Origin: Pseudomonas marginalis
Lineage (GTDB): Bacteria > Pseudomonadota > Gammaproteobacteria > Pseudomonadales > Pseudomonadaceae
Assembly (NCBI RefSeq): GCF_024169655.1
Contig: NZ_JALJWV010000001.1
Coordinates: 4,818,001 to 4,882,000, forward strand
Direction of reading: 5' to 3'
Length of the DNA stretch: 64,000 bases
The notes under the pieces are model-generated. The model searched no databases. It was not told the DNA's origin and saw only the letters and a list, made by a program, of their open reading frames with translations. The translations under genes and the position numbers were made by a program. Below, one piece after another: positions 53,271 to 62,991 of this stretch; the stretch's first letter is position 1; each line of letters begins with the position of its first letter.

Positions 53271-53356
53271 GTATCCGGATGACGCTGGGGTGGGTGACAT
53301 CAACCGCAGACATCCACGCACAGATCAAAGCCATCACCGCACTGAGCGCGGACTAA
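53271..53356 (+). pseudogene. Duplicated C-terminal fragment of the class V aminotransferase gene
   Basis: In the frame aligned to the upstream gene it reads IRMTLGWVTSTADIHAQIKA then ITALSAD-stop, against IRVTPGLVTSAADIDLLVSA then ITALSAD-stop in the intact gene. The first part has about nine substitutions in 20 residues; the end is identical. It has no start and is a fossil tail. Confidence 0.8.
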
Positions 53357-53452
53357 AAATGTGGGAGGGGGCTTGCCCCCGATAGCAGAGTGTCAGTCAG
53401 CGAAAATATTGGCTGATAGACCGCTATCGGGGGCAAGCCCCCTGCCACATTT
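53357..53452. repeat. REPIN, copy 2
   Basis: Same as copy 1 with two visible substitutions (a GACAG to GTCAG change in the loop, and CTCCCAC to CTGCCAC in the right arm). Confidence 0.9.
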
Positions 53453-53562
53453 GGATGTGTGTTGGGTTCAAGGTTTTGCGCAGGCAAAAAAAAGCGGCAC
53501 ACCGACCAAGTGCACCGCAAAAAATGCCGTTAAGCACAGCAACAACGATTCGATAAATCAGC

Positions 53563-54228
53563 TCAGTCCAGCAGTGCCAGCGCCTCAGCGGTGACTTCCT
53601 GGATACGTGCCCAGTCGCCGTTCTTGACCCACTCGGGGTCGAGCATCCAGCTACCGCCCACGCACATCACGTTTTTCAACGCCATGTAGCTCTTGATATT
53701 GGCCGGGCTAACGCCGCCGGTCGGGCAGAACTTCACTTCGCCAAACGGGCCGCCCAGGGCTTTGATGGCTGCGACGCCACCGCTGACTTCTGCCGGGAAC
53801 AGCTTGAAGCGGCGATAACCCAGGCCATAGCCTTCCATGATCCCGGAGGCGTTGCTGATACCCGGCAGCAGCGGGATCGGGCTGTGTACCGAGGCTTCAA
53901 GCAGGTCGCGGGTAATGCCGGGGGTGACGATAAATTGCGAGCCGGCAACGGTGGCCGCTTCGAGCATATGGCGATCGAGCACGGTGCCGGCGCCGGTACA
54001 CAACTCCGGACGCTGCTCGCGCAGGACCTGAATGGCCTTGAGGCCAAACTCGGAACGCAGGGTCACTTCCAATGCGGTCAAACCACCGGCTGCCAGGGCG
54101 TCGGCCAGCGGTAGGATGTCCTGTTCGCGGGCGATGGTGATCACTGGCAGTATCCGCGCCTTGGCGCAGAGACTGTCGATCAGGGCAACTTTATCCGCCA
54201 TGGACACGGTCGATTGAGGGCTTTTCAT
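53563..54228 (-). CDS. eda: KDPG/KHG aldolase
   Basis: A 221-residue class I aldolase that splits 2-keto-3-deoxy-6-phosphogluconate to pyruvate and glyceraldehyde-3-phosphate, the last Entner-Doudoroff step. Features are LPVITIAREQDILPLADAL, GGLTALEVTLRSEFGLKAI (catalytic Glu), GAGTVLD and the Schiff-base lysine in FKLFPAEVSGG. The ATG at 54228 (MKSPQST) has AAGGA upstream; earlier in-frame starts have none. Last gene of zwf-pgl-eda. Confidence 0.93.
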   Translation of the reverse strand: MKSPQSTVSMADKVALIDSLCAKARILPVITIAREQDILPLADALAAGGLTALEVTLRSEFGLKAIQVLREQRPELCTGAGTVLDRHMLEAATVAGSQFIVTPGITRDLLEASVHSPIPLLPGISNASGIMEGYGLGYRRFKLFPAEVSGGVAAIKALGGPFGEVKFCPTGGVSPANIKSYMALKNVMCVGGSWMLDPEWVKNGDWARIQEVTAEALALLD

Positions 54229-54245
54229 CGCGGCTGATCCTTGGC

Positions 54246-54945
54246 TCATGGGCACCAGTAAATCTCTAAAGTAGGTTGCAAAAACGCGCGAATCGGCATG
54301 GCAGCAACGTCGTCACTGGCCAGCGCGGCGCTCAAGGTGGTCAATTTCGAACTGCCGGAGATCGACAGTACGGTGTAGTTCGCCGTGGCCAGCAGCGCGC
54401 GACTCATGGTCAGGCGCTGGCGCGGCACGGTCGGCGCCAGCATCGGCCAGCAACGGCGGGTACCGTCGGCCTGCAGGGCCTCGCTCAGGTTCGGGCTGTT
54501 GGGAAACAGCGACGCGGTGTGGCCGTCGTCGCCCATGCCCAGCACCAGCACATCAATGGCCGGCAGTTCGGCCAGCAGGCGATCGGCCTGCTCGGCGGCG
54601 TCTTCAAGATTGGCCGCGGCGGCGTACAGGCTGAGGAATTTGGCCTTGGCTGCCGGACCTTGCAACAGGTATTTCTTCAACAGGCCGGCATTGCTGTCGG
54701 CGTGTTCCACCGGCACCCAACGCTCGTCGGCCAGGCTGATGGTGACCTTGGACCAGTCCAGGCCCTGCTTGGCCAGGTTCTGGAAAAACGCCACGGGGCT
54801 GCGGCCACCGGACACCACCAGGGTCGCTTCGCCACGAGCACTGATGGCCGCGCGCAGTTGCTCGGCCACGTCATTGGCCAGGCCATCCGCCAGCAACGCG
54901 GGCGAACGGTACTCATGGGCAGTGACGCCCTGAGGCAGTTTCAAT

Positions 54946-54959
<14 letters not shown>
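54246..54959 (-). CDS. pgl: 6-phosphogluconolactonase
   Basis: A 237-residue lactonase (DevB/SOL type) hydrolysing 6-phosphogluconolactone. Markers are LVVSGGRSPVAFFQNLA, ISLADERWVP, LVLGMGDDGHTASLFPNSP. The ATG at 54959 has GGGAGG 7 bases upstream and overlaps the end of zwf by 14 bases, so translation is probably coupled. Confidence 0.93.
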
Positions 54960-56412
<1,453 letters not shown>

Positions 56413-56475
56413 GATGTTTGTTCTTTTATCAAGTTAAGCTACAAATACCTTTTTTCAAGGCATCACTCAAGGAAA

Positions 56476-56498
56476 AATGTAGTAATAACCACAACATT
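56476..56498. promoter_or_regulatory. Candidate HexR operator
   Basis: AATGTAGT-N7-ACAACATT is a near-perfect dyad (7 of 8) in the zwf-hexR spacer. The inner TAGT-N7-ACAA has one mismatch from TTGT-N7/8-ACAA, the published HexR site of P. putida as I recall it. It lies about 64-86 bases before zwf. Confidence 0.6.
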
Positions 56499-56622
56499 TT
56501 CCCGAAATACGCATTCCGAGTGGTGGTGTTCAGCTACCCTCAGTAGGATAGGCCACCGCAAAGAGCCACTCGTCGATTGATGACCGCCCTTTATTTGCAT
56601 CGTCGCCCCAAGGAAAGACTGT

Positions 56623-57492
56623 ATGGACCGCGTGCGAAATCTTCTGGAACAGATCCGGAACCGCCTCGAAGAATTGAACAAGGCTGAGAAAAAAGTCGCC
56701 GAGGTCATCCTGCTCAACCCGCAGCAGGCGACCCGCTTCTCGATCGCAGCCCTCGCCCAAGCCGCCTCGGTCAGTGAACCGACGGTCAACCGCTTCTGCC
56801 GTTCGTTTGGTGTCAGCGGTTACCCTGAACTCAAATTGCAGCTGGCGCAAAGCCTGGCCAGCGGTGCGGCGTATGTCAGTCGCGCAGTGGAGGCCGATGA
56901 TAACCCCGAGGCCTACACCCAGAAGATCTTCGGCAGCGCCATTGCCTCTCTGGACAGCGCCTGCCAGGCCCTCGACCCGAACCTGATCAGCAAGGCCGTG
57001 GACCTGTTGATCCAGGCGCGCCAGATCCACTTCTTCGGCCTCGGCGCGTCGGCACCGGTGGCCATGGATGCGCTGCACAAGTTTTTCCGCTTCAACCTGT
57101 CGGTGACCGCCCATGCCGATGTGCTGATGCAACGCATGATTGCTTCGGTGGCGCACACCGGCGAGCTGTTCGTGATCATCTCCTACACCGGGCGTACCCG
57201 CGAGCTGGTGGAAGTGGCGCGTATCGCCCGGGAAAACGGCGCATCGGTGCTGGGTGTGACCGCCGAGAACTCGCCGCTGGCCAAGGTCAGCACCGTGAGC
57301 CTGAACATTCCGCTGCCGGAAGACACCGACATCTATATGCCGATGACCTCGCGGATCATCCAACTGACGGTGCTGGATGTACTGGCAACCGGCATGACCT
57401 TGCGCCGTGGCGTGGACTTCCAGCCGCATCTGCGCAAGATCAAAGAGAGCTTGAATGACAGCCGGTATCCGGTTGGAGATGAGTTCAACTGA
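56623..57492 (+). CDS. hexR: HexR, RpiR-family repressor of glucose metabolism
   Basis: A 289-residue regulator: N-terminal HTH_6 (VAEVILLNPQQATRFSIAALAQAASVSEPTVNRFCRSFGVSGYPELK) and C-terminal SIS sugar-phosphate domain (IHFFGLGASAPVAMDALHKFFR, VIISYTGRTRELVEVARIARENGA). It binds KDPG and represses zwf, pgl, eda and other glucose genes. Divergent from zwf as in other pseudomonads. Confidence 0.95.
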   Translation: MDRVRNLLEQIRNRLEELNKAEKKVAEVILLNPQQATRFSIAALAQAASVSEPTVNRFCRSFGVSGYPELKLQLAQSLASGAAYVSRAVEADDNPEAYTQKIFGSAIASLDSACQALDPNLISKAVDLLIQARQIHFFGLGASAPVAMDALHKFFRFNLSVTAHADVLMQRMIASVAHTGELFVIISYTGRTRELVEVARIARENGASVLGVTAENSPLAKVSTVSLNIPLPEDTDIYMPMTSRIIQLTVLDVLATGMTLRRGVDFQPHLRKIKESLNDSRYPVGDEFN

Positions 57493-57523
57493 GGCAGACA
57501 ATGCCTCCAGCAGTCCCGGCCTT

Positions 57524-57605
57524 TTCGCGAGCAAGCCCGCTCCCACATTTTGACGAGTCCTACCTTGGAATGCGGTTCAAATGTGGGAGCAGGCTTGCTC
57601 GCGAA
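57524..57605. repeat. REPIN of the GCGAGCAAGC class
   Basis: TTCGCGAGCAAGCCCGCTCC (57524 on) and, inverted, GGGAGCAGGCTTGCTCGCGA (to 57605) with AAATGTG / CACATTT ends. It is a different sequence class from the GGGGGCTTGC copies elsewhere in the window. Confidence 0.85.
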
Positions 57606-57624
57606 GACGCTATCAGCAACAGCG

Positions 57625-58470
57625 CTAAACCCCAGCCCTGGCCTGCAAACTCAAATGCGCCCGCTCTCCCGGCGCCAGGCTGGCCCCGGCCATTGCCGAC
57701 TCCACGCACACAAACCCCGAGGCCTCATTAAAACTGACGCCCAACAGCGGCCGACTGCCCGGGTGCCACACCACGGTGTCGGCGCTGTCGCCGGTGTCGA
57801 TGCACAATTCGCGCTGCCAGGCGTGGTCCTTGATCTGTAACTCGCCCTCATGCTGGAACACCCGCTGGCACCCGCCCTCCACGCGCAGTTCGCCTTCCTG
57901 CTGGCAAGCCTGGCGATTGAGCTGGTCATACCCTTGCAGCCCGTCGAGCCCAGACAGCGCTATCTCACCGACATTGCCAATACGCCAGTAAGCGTGCAAA
58001 GCATGGCTCAGTTGGCACGGCAGCTCATCCTGATGCTCGGTACTCAAGCGCAGTTCCAGGGTTTCGCCCAGGTGCGCGTGCAAGTCCACCTGCCAGTCGC
58101 ACAACTGCAACTGCCAGTGCAGGCGCACGCCGTCGTCGTCGGTGCTGCTGTCGAGCAGTTTCCAGTCGATCAGCCGCGCCCAACCATGGGACGGCCACGC
58201 ATTTTCGCTGGGATGCCGGCCATACCACGGCCAGCACACCGGCACGCCGCCACGAATAGCGCCGACTTGCGGCCACTTGGCCGCGCACCACAACCAGGGT
58301 TTCTGCCCACGGGGCTGAAAATGCAGCAATTGCGCGCCCTGCCGGCTGAATACCGCCTGGCACAGCGGATGGTCGATCACCAACACGTCACGCACCTGGA
58401 AGCGCTCCCAGGCGAATACCGGACGCTCGCGCAGGGATTTGAAAAAGCGTTGCAGTGGATGCTCATGCAT
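57625..58470 (-). CDS. D-hexose-6-phosphate mutarotase (YeaD-like)
   Basis: A 281-residue aldose-1-epimerase-family enzyme interconverting alpha and beta glucose-6-phosphate. Features are IRGGVPVCWPWYGRHP, SHGWARLIDW and SHALHAYWRIGNV (catalytic His), with a late Glu in GVSFNEASGFVCVESAM. It lies downstream of oprB on the same strand and supplies Zwf with the right anomer. Confidence 0.88.
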   Translation of the reverse strand: MHEHPLQRFFKSLRERPVFAWERFQVRDVLVIDHPLCQAVFSRQGAQLLHFQPRGQKPWLWCAAKWPQVGAIRGGVPVCWPWYGRHPSENAWPSHGWARLIDWKLLDSSTDDDGVRLHWQLQLCDWQVDLHAHLGETLELRLSTEHQDELPCQLSHALHAYWRIGNVGEIALSGLDGLQGYDQLNRQACQQEGELRVEGGCQRVFQHEGELQIKDHAWQRELCIDTGDSADTVVWHPGSRPLLGVSFNEASGFVCVESAMAGASLAPGERAHLSLQARAGV

Positions 58471-58504
58471 GTGCCACGGTCCTGAATATCTTCACAGTGC
58501 AACC

Positions 58505-58535
58505 CAAAAAAAAGCGGATAGCCATGGCTATCCGC
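58505..58535 (-). terminator. Intrinsic terminator after oprB
   Basis: Perfect 10-bp stem GCGGATAGCC / GGCTATCCGC with a two-base loop, followed on the minus strand by a run of eight or more Ts. It separates oprB from the mutarotase gene, which therefore needs read-through or its own promoter. Confidence 0.92.
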
Positions 58536-58573
58536 AAAATGCGCACAGAGAGGAAGAGCTTATCGCAACCGCG

Positions 58574-59920
58574 TTAGAACACCGACTGAATTTTCAGACC
58601 GGCCACCAAGGCGTTGTCGACTTTATCCACGCCGCCCGGATGAGTGACGTATTGCAGGTTGGGACGCACGGTCAGCCAGTTGGTGACGTGGAAGCCGTAG
58701 TTGATTTCGTAGTTGTATTCGGTGCTGCGCAGTGGCGCGTAACCGGCTTGGCTGTAATCGGTGAAACCGCCAGCCTCGTTCGCCAACTCAGCGTTTTTGC
58801 GCACGTCATCGTTAACGTGCAGACGAGCGGCACCGATCCCCACATCGTCTTTTGGACGCGCGTCGAAAGGCCCTTTGTACACCAACATAATCGACTGGTA
58901 GTTATCGACGGTGTTGGTGTCCTTGTCGTGGAACGTGGCGTTGGCCGCGATGTTCAGGCCGCGGGAAGCGTCGCCGTTATGGGTAGTGAGTTGCTGCTGC
59001 GCAACGAACCAGTAGCCTTTTTTGCTGCTGTGGGTGCGGTAGGCTTTGCCAGTGGTGGCCGCATCGTTACCGTCGACGTCTTCACGTACATCGGCAGCAT
59101 CGGCGGCGCTTTTGTAGTAACCCACACGGTATTCGCCCGGCAGGTTATTGACCTTCGGCGACCAGACCAATTCCACCGGGATCACGGTGCCCTTGGTGCC
59201 ACTGCCGCTGAGTTTGAAGCCGTTACCGTGCTCCAACTGCGACGGGTTCTGATTGTATGCACCGATCTGCGCATACAGCTCAGGCGTGATGTTGTACTTC
59301 ACGCGGATAGCAGCCTGGGCGACCGGCCAGTTGTACCAGGTGTTCACATAGTTACCGACCTGGGAGCCGCAGAACGACAGGTTCTGGAAGTCGCACGGGA
59401 AGGTGTTGAAGTCTTCGCCTTCACCGAAGTAACCGAGCTTCACGTCCAGCTTGTTGTCGAACATCTGGTGCTGAATCCAGAACTGGGTCAGACGCACCAT
59501 GTGGCCGCGACCGTACACTTCTTGAGATGAGCTCAAGGTGCCGGCACGCGGATCACCGACACGGTCGTTGGAGATGTTCTGGCCATTACGGTTGGTCAAC
59601 TGGATCTTCGCCTGGGTGTTATCCCAGCCCCACAGCTTTTGCAGGTCCAGTGCCACGCCCAGACCGAACTGGTCAGCGTAACGCCCTGTTTTGTCGTTGT
59701 TGTAGCCGCCGTGCGCGTTGTAGCCGGCTTCCCCAACGTAGTCGGCCTTGATGTCGATACCTTGCTCGATCAGCTTGGTCCGCTCGCCGCCCCAATCGCC
59801 GGTCATCCACTTGGAGTCGGCGCTGAACGCATCGGCCGCCATCGCATTGGCGGACAAGACCAGGGCTGCCGCTGCTGACAATTGGCAGATCAACCGAGTG
59901 TTGTTGTGTTGCTTTTTCAT
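58574..59920 (-). CDS. oprB: Carbohydrate-selective porin OprB
   Basis: A 448-residue outer-membrane porin for glucose. It has a signal peptide ending SANAMAADAFS, a WMTGDWGGERTKLIEQGIDI start typical of OprB, and alternating amphipathic strands. The C-terminus ends in phenylalanine (KIQSVF), as outer-membrane barrels require. It lies after gtsD in the glucose-uptake operon. Confidence 0.95.
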   Translation of the reverse strand: MKKQHNNTRLICQLSAAAALVLSANAMAADAFSADSKWMTGDWGGERTKLIEQGIDIKADYVGEAGYNAHGGYNNDKTGRYADQFGLGVALDLQKLWGWDNTQAKIQLTNRNGQNISNDRVGDPRAGTLSSSQEVYGRGHMVRLTQFWIQHQMFDNKLDVKLGYFGEGEDFNTFPCDFQNLSFCGSQVGNYVNTWYNWPVAQAAIRVKYNITPELYAQIGAYNQNPSQLEHGNGFKLSGSGTKGTVIPVELVWSPKVNNLPGEYRVGYYKSAADAADVREDVDGNDAATTGKAYRTHSSKKGYWFVAQQQLTTHNGDASRGLNIAANATFHDKDTNTVDNYQSIMLVYKGPFDARPKDDVGIGAARLHVNDDVRKNAELANEAGGFTDYSQAGYAPLRSTEYNYEINYGFHVTNWLTVRPNLQYVTHPGGVDKVDNALVAGLKIQSVF

Positions 59921-60004
59921 CCCTACATCCTCGTCTTTATTGTTATTAAACTGTTTTTATCTAACGCGGTTCATTTTTTCTTTCAAAAACAACAACTTAT
60001 CTTT

Positions 60005-61165
60005 TTATCGACCCTTGAACTGGGCCACGTTGTCGGCACGATCCTGGGCGGGCAAAGACGCGGCAGTGCCCAGGCGCTCGCCGGTATTGGCGTCGAACAG
60101 CAGCACTTTGGCCGGATCGAATTGCAGGGTCAGGGTCTCGCCCACCTGCGGTGCCACATCGGGCGCCAGACGGCAGCAGACCTTGGTGTCATTGAGCTGC
60201 ACGAACACCAGGGTGTCCGGACCGGTCGGCTCGGTGACCTGGACTTCGGCACGAATGCTCGACGAACCGTTGCCCTCACCCGCCGCCAGCACGATTTGCT
60301 CCGGGCGCAGGCCGAGGATCACGTCACGGTCTTCAAGGCCAGCAGTGCTCATGCTCAGCGGCAGCTCGCAACGCGCCTGGCCGCTGTCGAGTAGGGCCAC
60401 CAGGCGGCCATCCTTGCGTTGCAGGCGCAGGGGGATGAAGTTCATCGGCGGCGAACCGATAAAGCTCGCCACGAACAGGTTGGCCGGGTCGTTGTAGATC
60501 TCTTTCGGTGTGCCGAACTGTTGGATGATGCCGTCCTTCATCACCGCCACTTTGTCACCCAGGGTCATCGCTTCGATCTGGTCGTGGGTGACGTAGACGG
60601 TGGTGGTTTTCAGACGCTGGTGCATCAGTTTCATTTCGGTACGCATCTCGACGCGCAGCTTGGCGTCGAGGTTGGACAGCGGTTCGTCGAACAGATAGAT
60701 CTTCGGCCGACGCGCCAGGGCGCGGCCCATGGCCACCCGCTGTTGCTGACCGCCGGAGAGTTGGCCCGGCTTACGGTTGAGCAAGTGTTCGATCTGCAAC
60801 AGCTTGGCCACCCGAGCCACTTCGGCGTCGATATCGGCCTGCGGCATCTTGCGAATCTTCAGGCCGAACTCGATGTTTTCACGCACGCTCATGGTCGGGT
60901 ACAGCGCGTAGGACTGGAACACCATGGCGATGTCGCGATCCTTGGGGCTCATGCCGCTGACGTCCTGGTCGCCGATCATGATCGCGCCGCCGGTGATGGT
61001 CTCAAGGCCCGCGATGCAGTTCATCAGCGTGGACTTGCCGCACCCCGACGGGCCGACCAGGATCAGGAACTCGCCTTCCTTGATCGACAGTTCGATGTTC
61101 TTCAAGGTGTCGGGCAGGCCGGCGCCATAGGTCTTGTTTACATTGCGAAGTTCAAGCGTAGCCAT
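60005..61165 (-). CDS. gtsD: Glucose ABC transporter ATP-binding protein
   Basis: A 386-residue MalK/UgpC-type ATPase. Walker A GPSGCGKST, signature LSGGQQQRVAMGRALAR, Walker B IYLFDEPLSNLD and the switch THDQIEAMTLGD are followed by a C-terminal TOBE region. It starts two bases after gtsC and energises glucose import with GtsABC. Confidence 0.93.
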   Translation of the reverse strand: MATLELRNVNKTYGAGLPDTLKNIELSIKEGEFLILVGPSGCGKSTLMNCIAGLETITGGAIMIGDQDVSGMSPKDRDIAMVFQSYALYPTMSVRENIEFGLKIRKMPQADIDAEVARVAKLLQIEHLLNRKPGQLSGGQQQRVAMGRALARRPKIYLFDEPLSNLDAKLRVEMRTEMKLMHQRLKTTTVYVTHDQIEAMTLGDKVAVMKDGIIQQFGTPKEIYNDPANLFVASFIGSPPMNFIPLRLQRKDGRLVALLDSGQARCELPLSMSTAGLEDRDVILGLRPEQIVLAAGEGNGSSSIRAEVQVTEPTGPDTLVFVQLNDTKVCCRLAPDVAPQVGETLTLQFDPAKVLLFDANTGERLGTAASLPAQDRADNVAQFKGR

Positions 61166-61167
61166 GA

Positions 61168-62013
61168 TTACCCCTTGACCGCGCCGGCCGTGAGGCCGCG
61201 CACGAAATACTTGCCTGCGATCACATAGACCAGCAGGGTCGGCAGCCCGGCGATCATCGCCGCCGCCATATCCACGTTATATTCCTTGGCCCCGGTGCTG
61301 GTGTTGACCAGATTGTTCAGCGCCACCGTGATGGGCTGCGAGTCGCCGCTGGAGAACACCACGCCGAACAGGAAGTCGTTCCAGATCTGGGTGAACTGCC
61401 AGATCAGGCAGACCATGATGATCGGGGTCGACATCGGCAGGATGATCAGACGGAAGATGGTGAAAAAACCTGCACCGTCCAGGCGCGCCGCTTTGATCAG
61501 CGCATCCGGAATGCTCACGTAGTAGTTACGGAAAAACAGCGTAGTGAACGCCAGGCCGTAAACCACATGGATAAACACCAGGCCGGTGGTGGTGCTCGCC
61601 AGGCCCATCTTGCCGAGGGTGAACGACGCGGGCAGCAGCACGGTCTGGAACGGCAGGAAGCAGCCGAACAGCAACAGGCCGAAGAACAACTGCGAACCAC
61701 GGAAGCGCCAGAACGACAGCACATAACCGTTCAACGCGCCGATGGCGGTGGAAATCAGCACGGCCGGCACGGTGATCTTGATCGAGTTCCAGAAGTAGCC
61801 ATCCACCGTGGCCCAGGCCTTGACCCAGCCGATGCCGGTGACCACGGTCGGCCAGCTCAACAGGTTGCCGGTGCTGATGTCTTCCGGGGTCTTGAAGCTG
61901 GTGAGCAACATCACCACCAGCGGCACCAGGTACAGCAGCACCGCGAAGATCAGCACCGCGTAGATTGCGATGCGGCTCAGGCTGATGGCAGGTTTTGCGG
62001 CAAGACTAGTCAT
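61168..62013 (-). CDS. gtsC: Glucose ABC transporter permease
   Basis: A 281-residue permease of the MalG type with six helices (YAVLIFAVLLYLVPLVVMLLTSFK, then LFFGLLLFGCFLPFQTVLLP). The EAA loop that contacts the ATPase is DALIKAARLDGAGFFTIFRLIILP. Overlaps gtsB by eight bases. Confidence 0.92.
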   Translation of the reverse strand: MTSLAAKPAISLSRIAIYAVLIFAVLLYLVPLVVMLLTSFKTPEDISTGNLLSWPTVVTGIGWVKAWATVDGYFWNSIKITVPAVLISTAIGALNGYVLSFWRFRGSQLFFGLLLFGCFLPFQTVLLPASFTLGKMGLASTTTGLVFIHVVYGLAFTTLFFRNYYVSIPDALIKAARLDGAGFFTIFRLIILPMSTPIIMVCLIWQFTQIWNDFLFGVVFSSGDSQPITVALNNLVNTSTGAKEYNVDMAAAMIAGLPTLLVYVIAGKYFVRGLTAGAVKG

Positions 62014-62914
62014 TACGCTTGGTCCTCAGCTCGGAGTACAGGTACGGCACGATGATCGCGAGGATCGCACCGAGCATCAGGATTGCACTGGCCGAGCCCA
62101 TGCCCATCTGGCCACGGCTGAAAGTGAACGAGTACATGAACATCGCCGGCAGGTCGGACGAGTAGCCCGGGCCGCCAGCGGTCATCGCCGCCACCAGGTC
62201 GAAGCTCTTGATCGCGATGTGCGCCAGGATCATCACCGCACTGAAGAACACCGGACGCAGGCTCGGCAGCACCACGCTCCAGTAGATGCGCGGCAGGCTC
62301 GCGCCGTCGATCTGCGCGGCACGAATGATCGATTGATCCACACCCCGCAGGCCGGCCAGGAACATCGCCATGATGAAGCCGGAGGCTTGCCACACGGCAG
62401 CGATCACCAGGCAATAGACCACGCGGTCCGGGTCGATCAGCCAGTCGAGACGGAAGCCTTCCCAGCCCCAGTCCCGCAGAAGTTTGTCCAGGCCCATGCC
62501 CGGGTTGAGCAGCCATTTCCAGGCCGTACCGGTGACGATCATCGAGAGCGCCATCGGGTACAGGTAAATGGTGCGGATAAAGCCTTCGCGGCGGATTTTC
62601 TGGTCGAGGAAAATCGCCAGCGTCACGCCGATCACCAAGGTGATACCGATGAACATCCCGCCGAACAGCGCCAGGTTCTTGCTCGCGACCCACCAGCGAT
62701 CGTTGTCGAACAACCGCTCGTACTGCGCAAGGCCCGCCCATTTATAGCTGGGCAGGAACGTGGACGTGGTGAACGACAACACGAACGTCCACAGGATGTA
62801 GCCGTAGAAGCCCACCAACACGATGAACATGCTCGGCGCCAGCACCAGTTTGGGTAGCCAGCGCTGCAGTGCATCGAACGGCGAGGCTTTGCTGAACACA
62901 GCAACAGAACTCAT
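62006..62914 (-). CDS. gtsB: Glucose ABC transporter permease
   Basis: A 302-residue MalF-type permease (MSSVAVFSKASPFDALQRWL, then LAPSMFIVLVGFYGYILWTFVLSF). The EAA loop is SIIRAAQIDGASLPRIYWSVVLP. The ATG at 62914 is preferred; the reading could extend four codons to 62926. Overlaps gtsC. Confidence 0.92.
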   Translation of the reverse strand: MSSVAVFSKASPFDALQRWLPKLVLAPSMFIVLVGFYGYILWTFVLSFTTSTFLPSYKWAGLAQYERLFDNDRWWVASKNLALFGGMFIGITLVIGVTLAIFLDQKIRREGFIRTIYLYPMALSMIVTGTAWKWLLNPGMGLDKLLRDWGWEGFRLDWLIDPDRVVYCLVIAAVWQASGFIMAMFLAGLRGVDQSIIRAAQIDGASLPRIYWSVVLPSLRPVFFSAVMILAHIAIKSFDLVAAMTAGGPGYSSDLPAMFMYSFTFSRGQMGMGSASAILMLGAILAIIVPYLYSELRTKRND

Positions 62915-62954
62915 GGGGAAATCCAATACAAGGGAAAAGGACTACAGGAACATG

Positions 62955-62984
62955 CCGGGCGGGGGCCAGGGCTCCCCCACCCGG
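62955..62984 (-). promoter_or_regulatory. GC-rich intercistronic hairpin between gtsA and gtsB
   Basis: CCGGG...GGGGG pairs with CCCCC...CCCGG across 62955-62984 in the 77-base gap. It has no T-run. Such hairpins after a binding-protein gene can protect its mRNA and lower permease expression. Confidence 0.55.
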
Positions 62985-62991
62985 TCAACCG

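Larger units (their letters stand above)
53021..53520. repeat. Tandem duplication, period 250 bases
   Basis: The unit from 53021 repeats at 53271 with an offset of exactly 250 over most of its length. Each unit holds the 3' end of the class V aminotransferase reading frame, a REPIN and an A-rich tail. The central part, from GCCATCACCGCACTGAGCGC through the REPIN, is almost identical. The outer coding segment is diverged. Confidence 0.88.
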
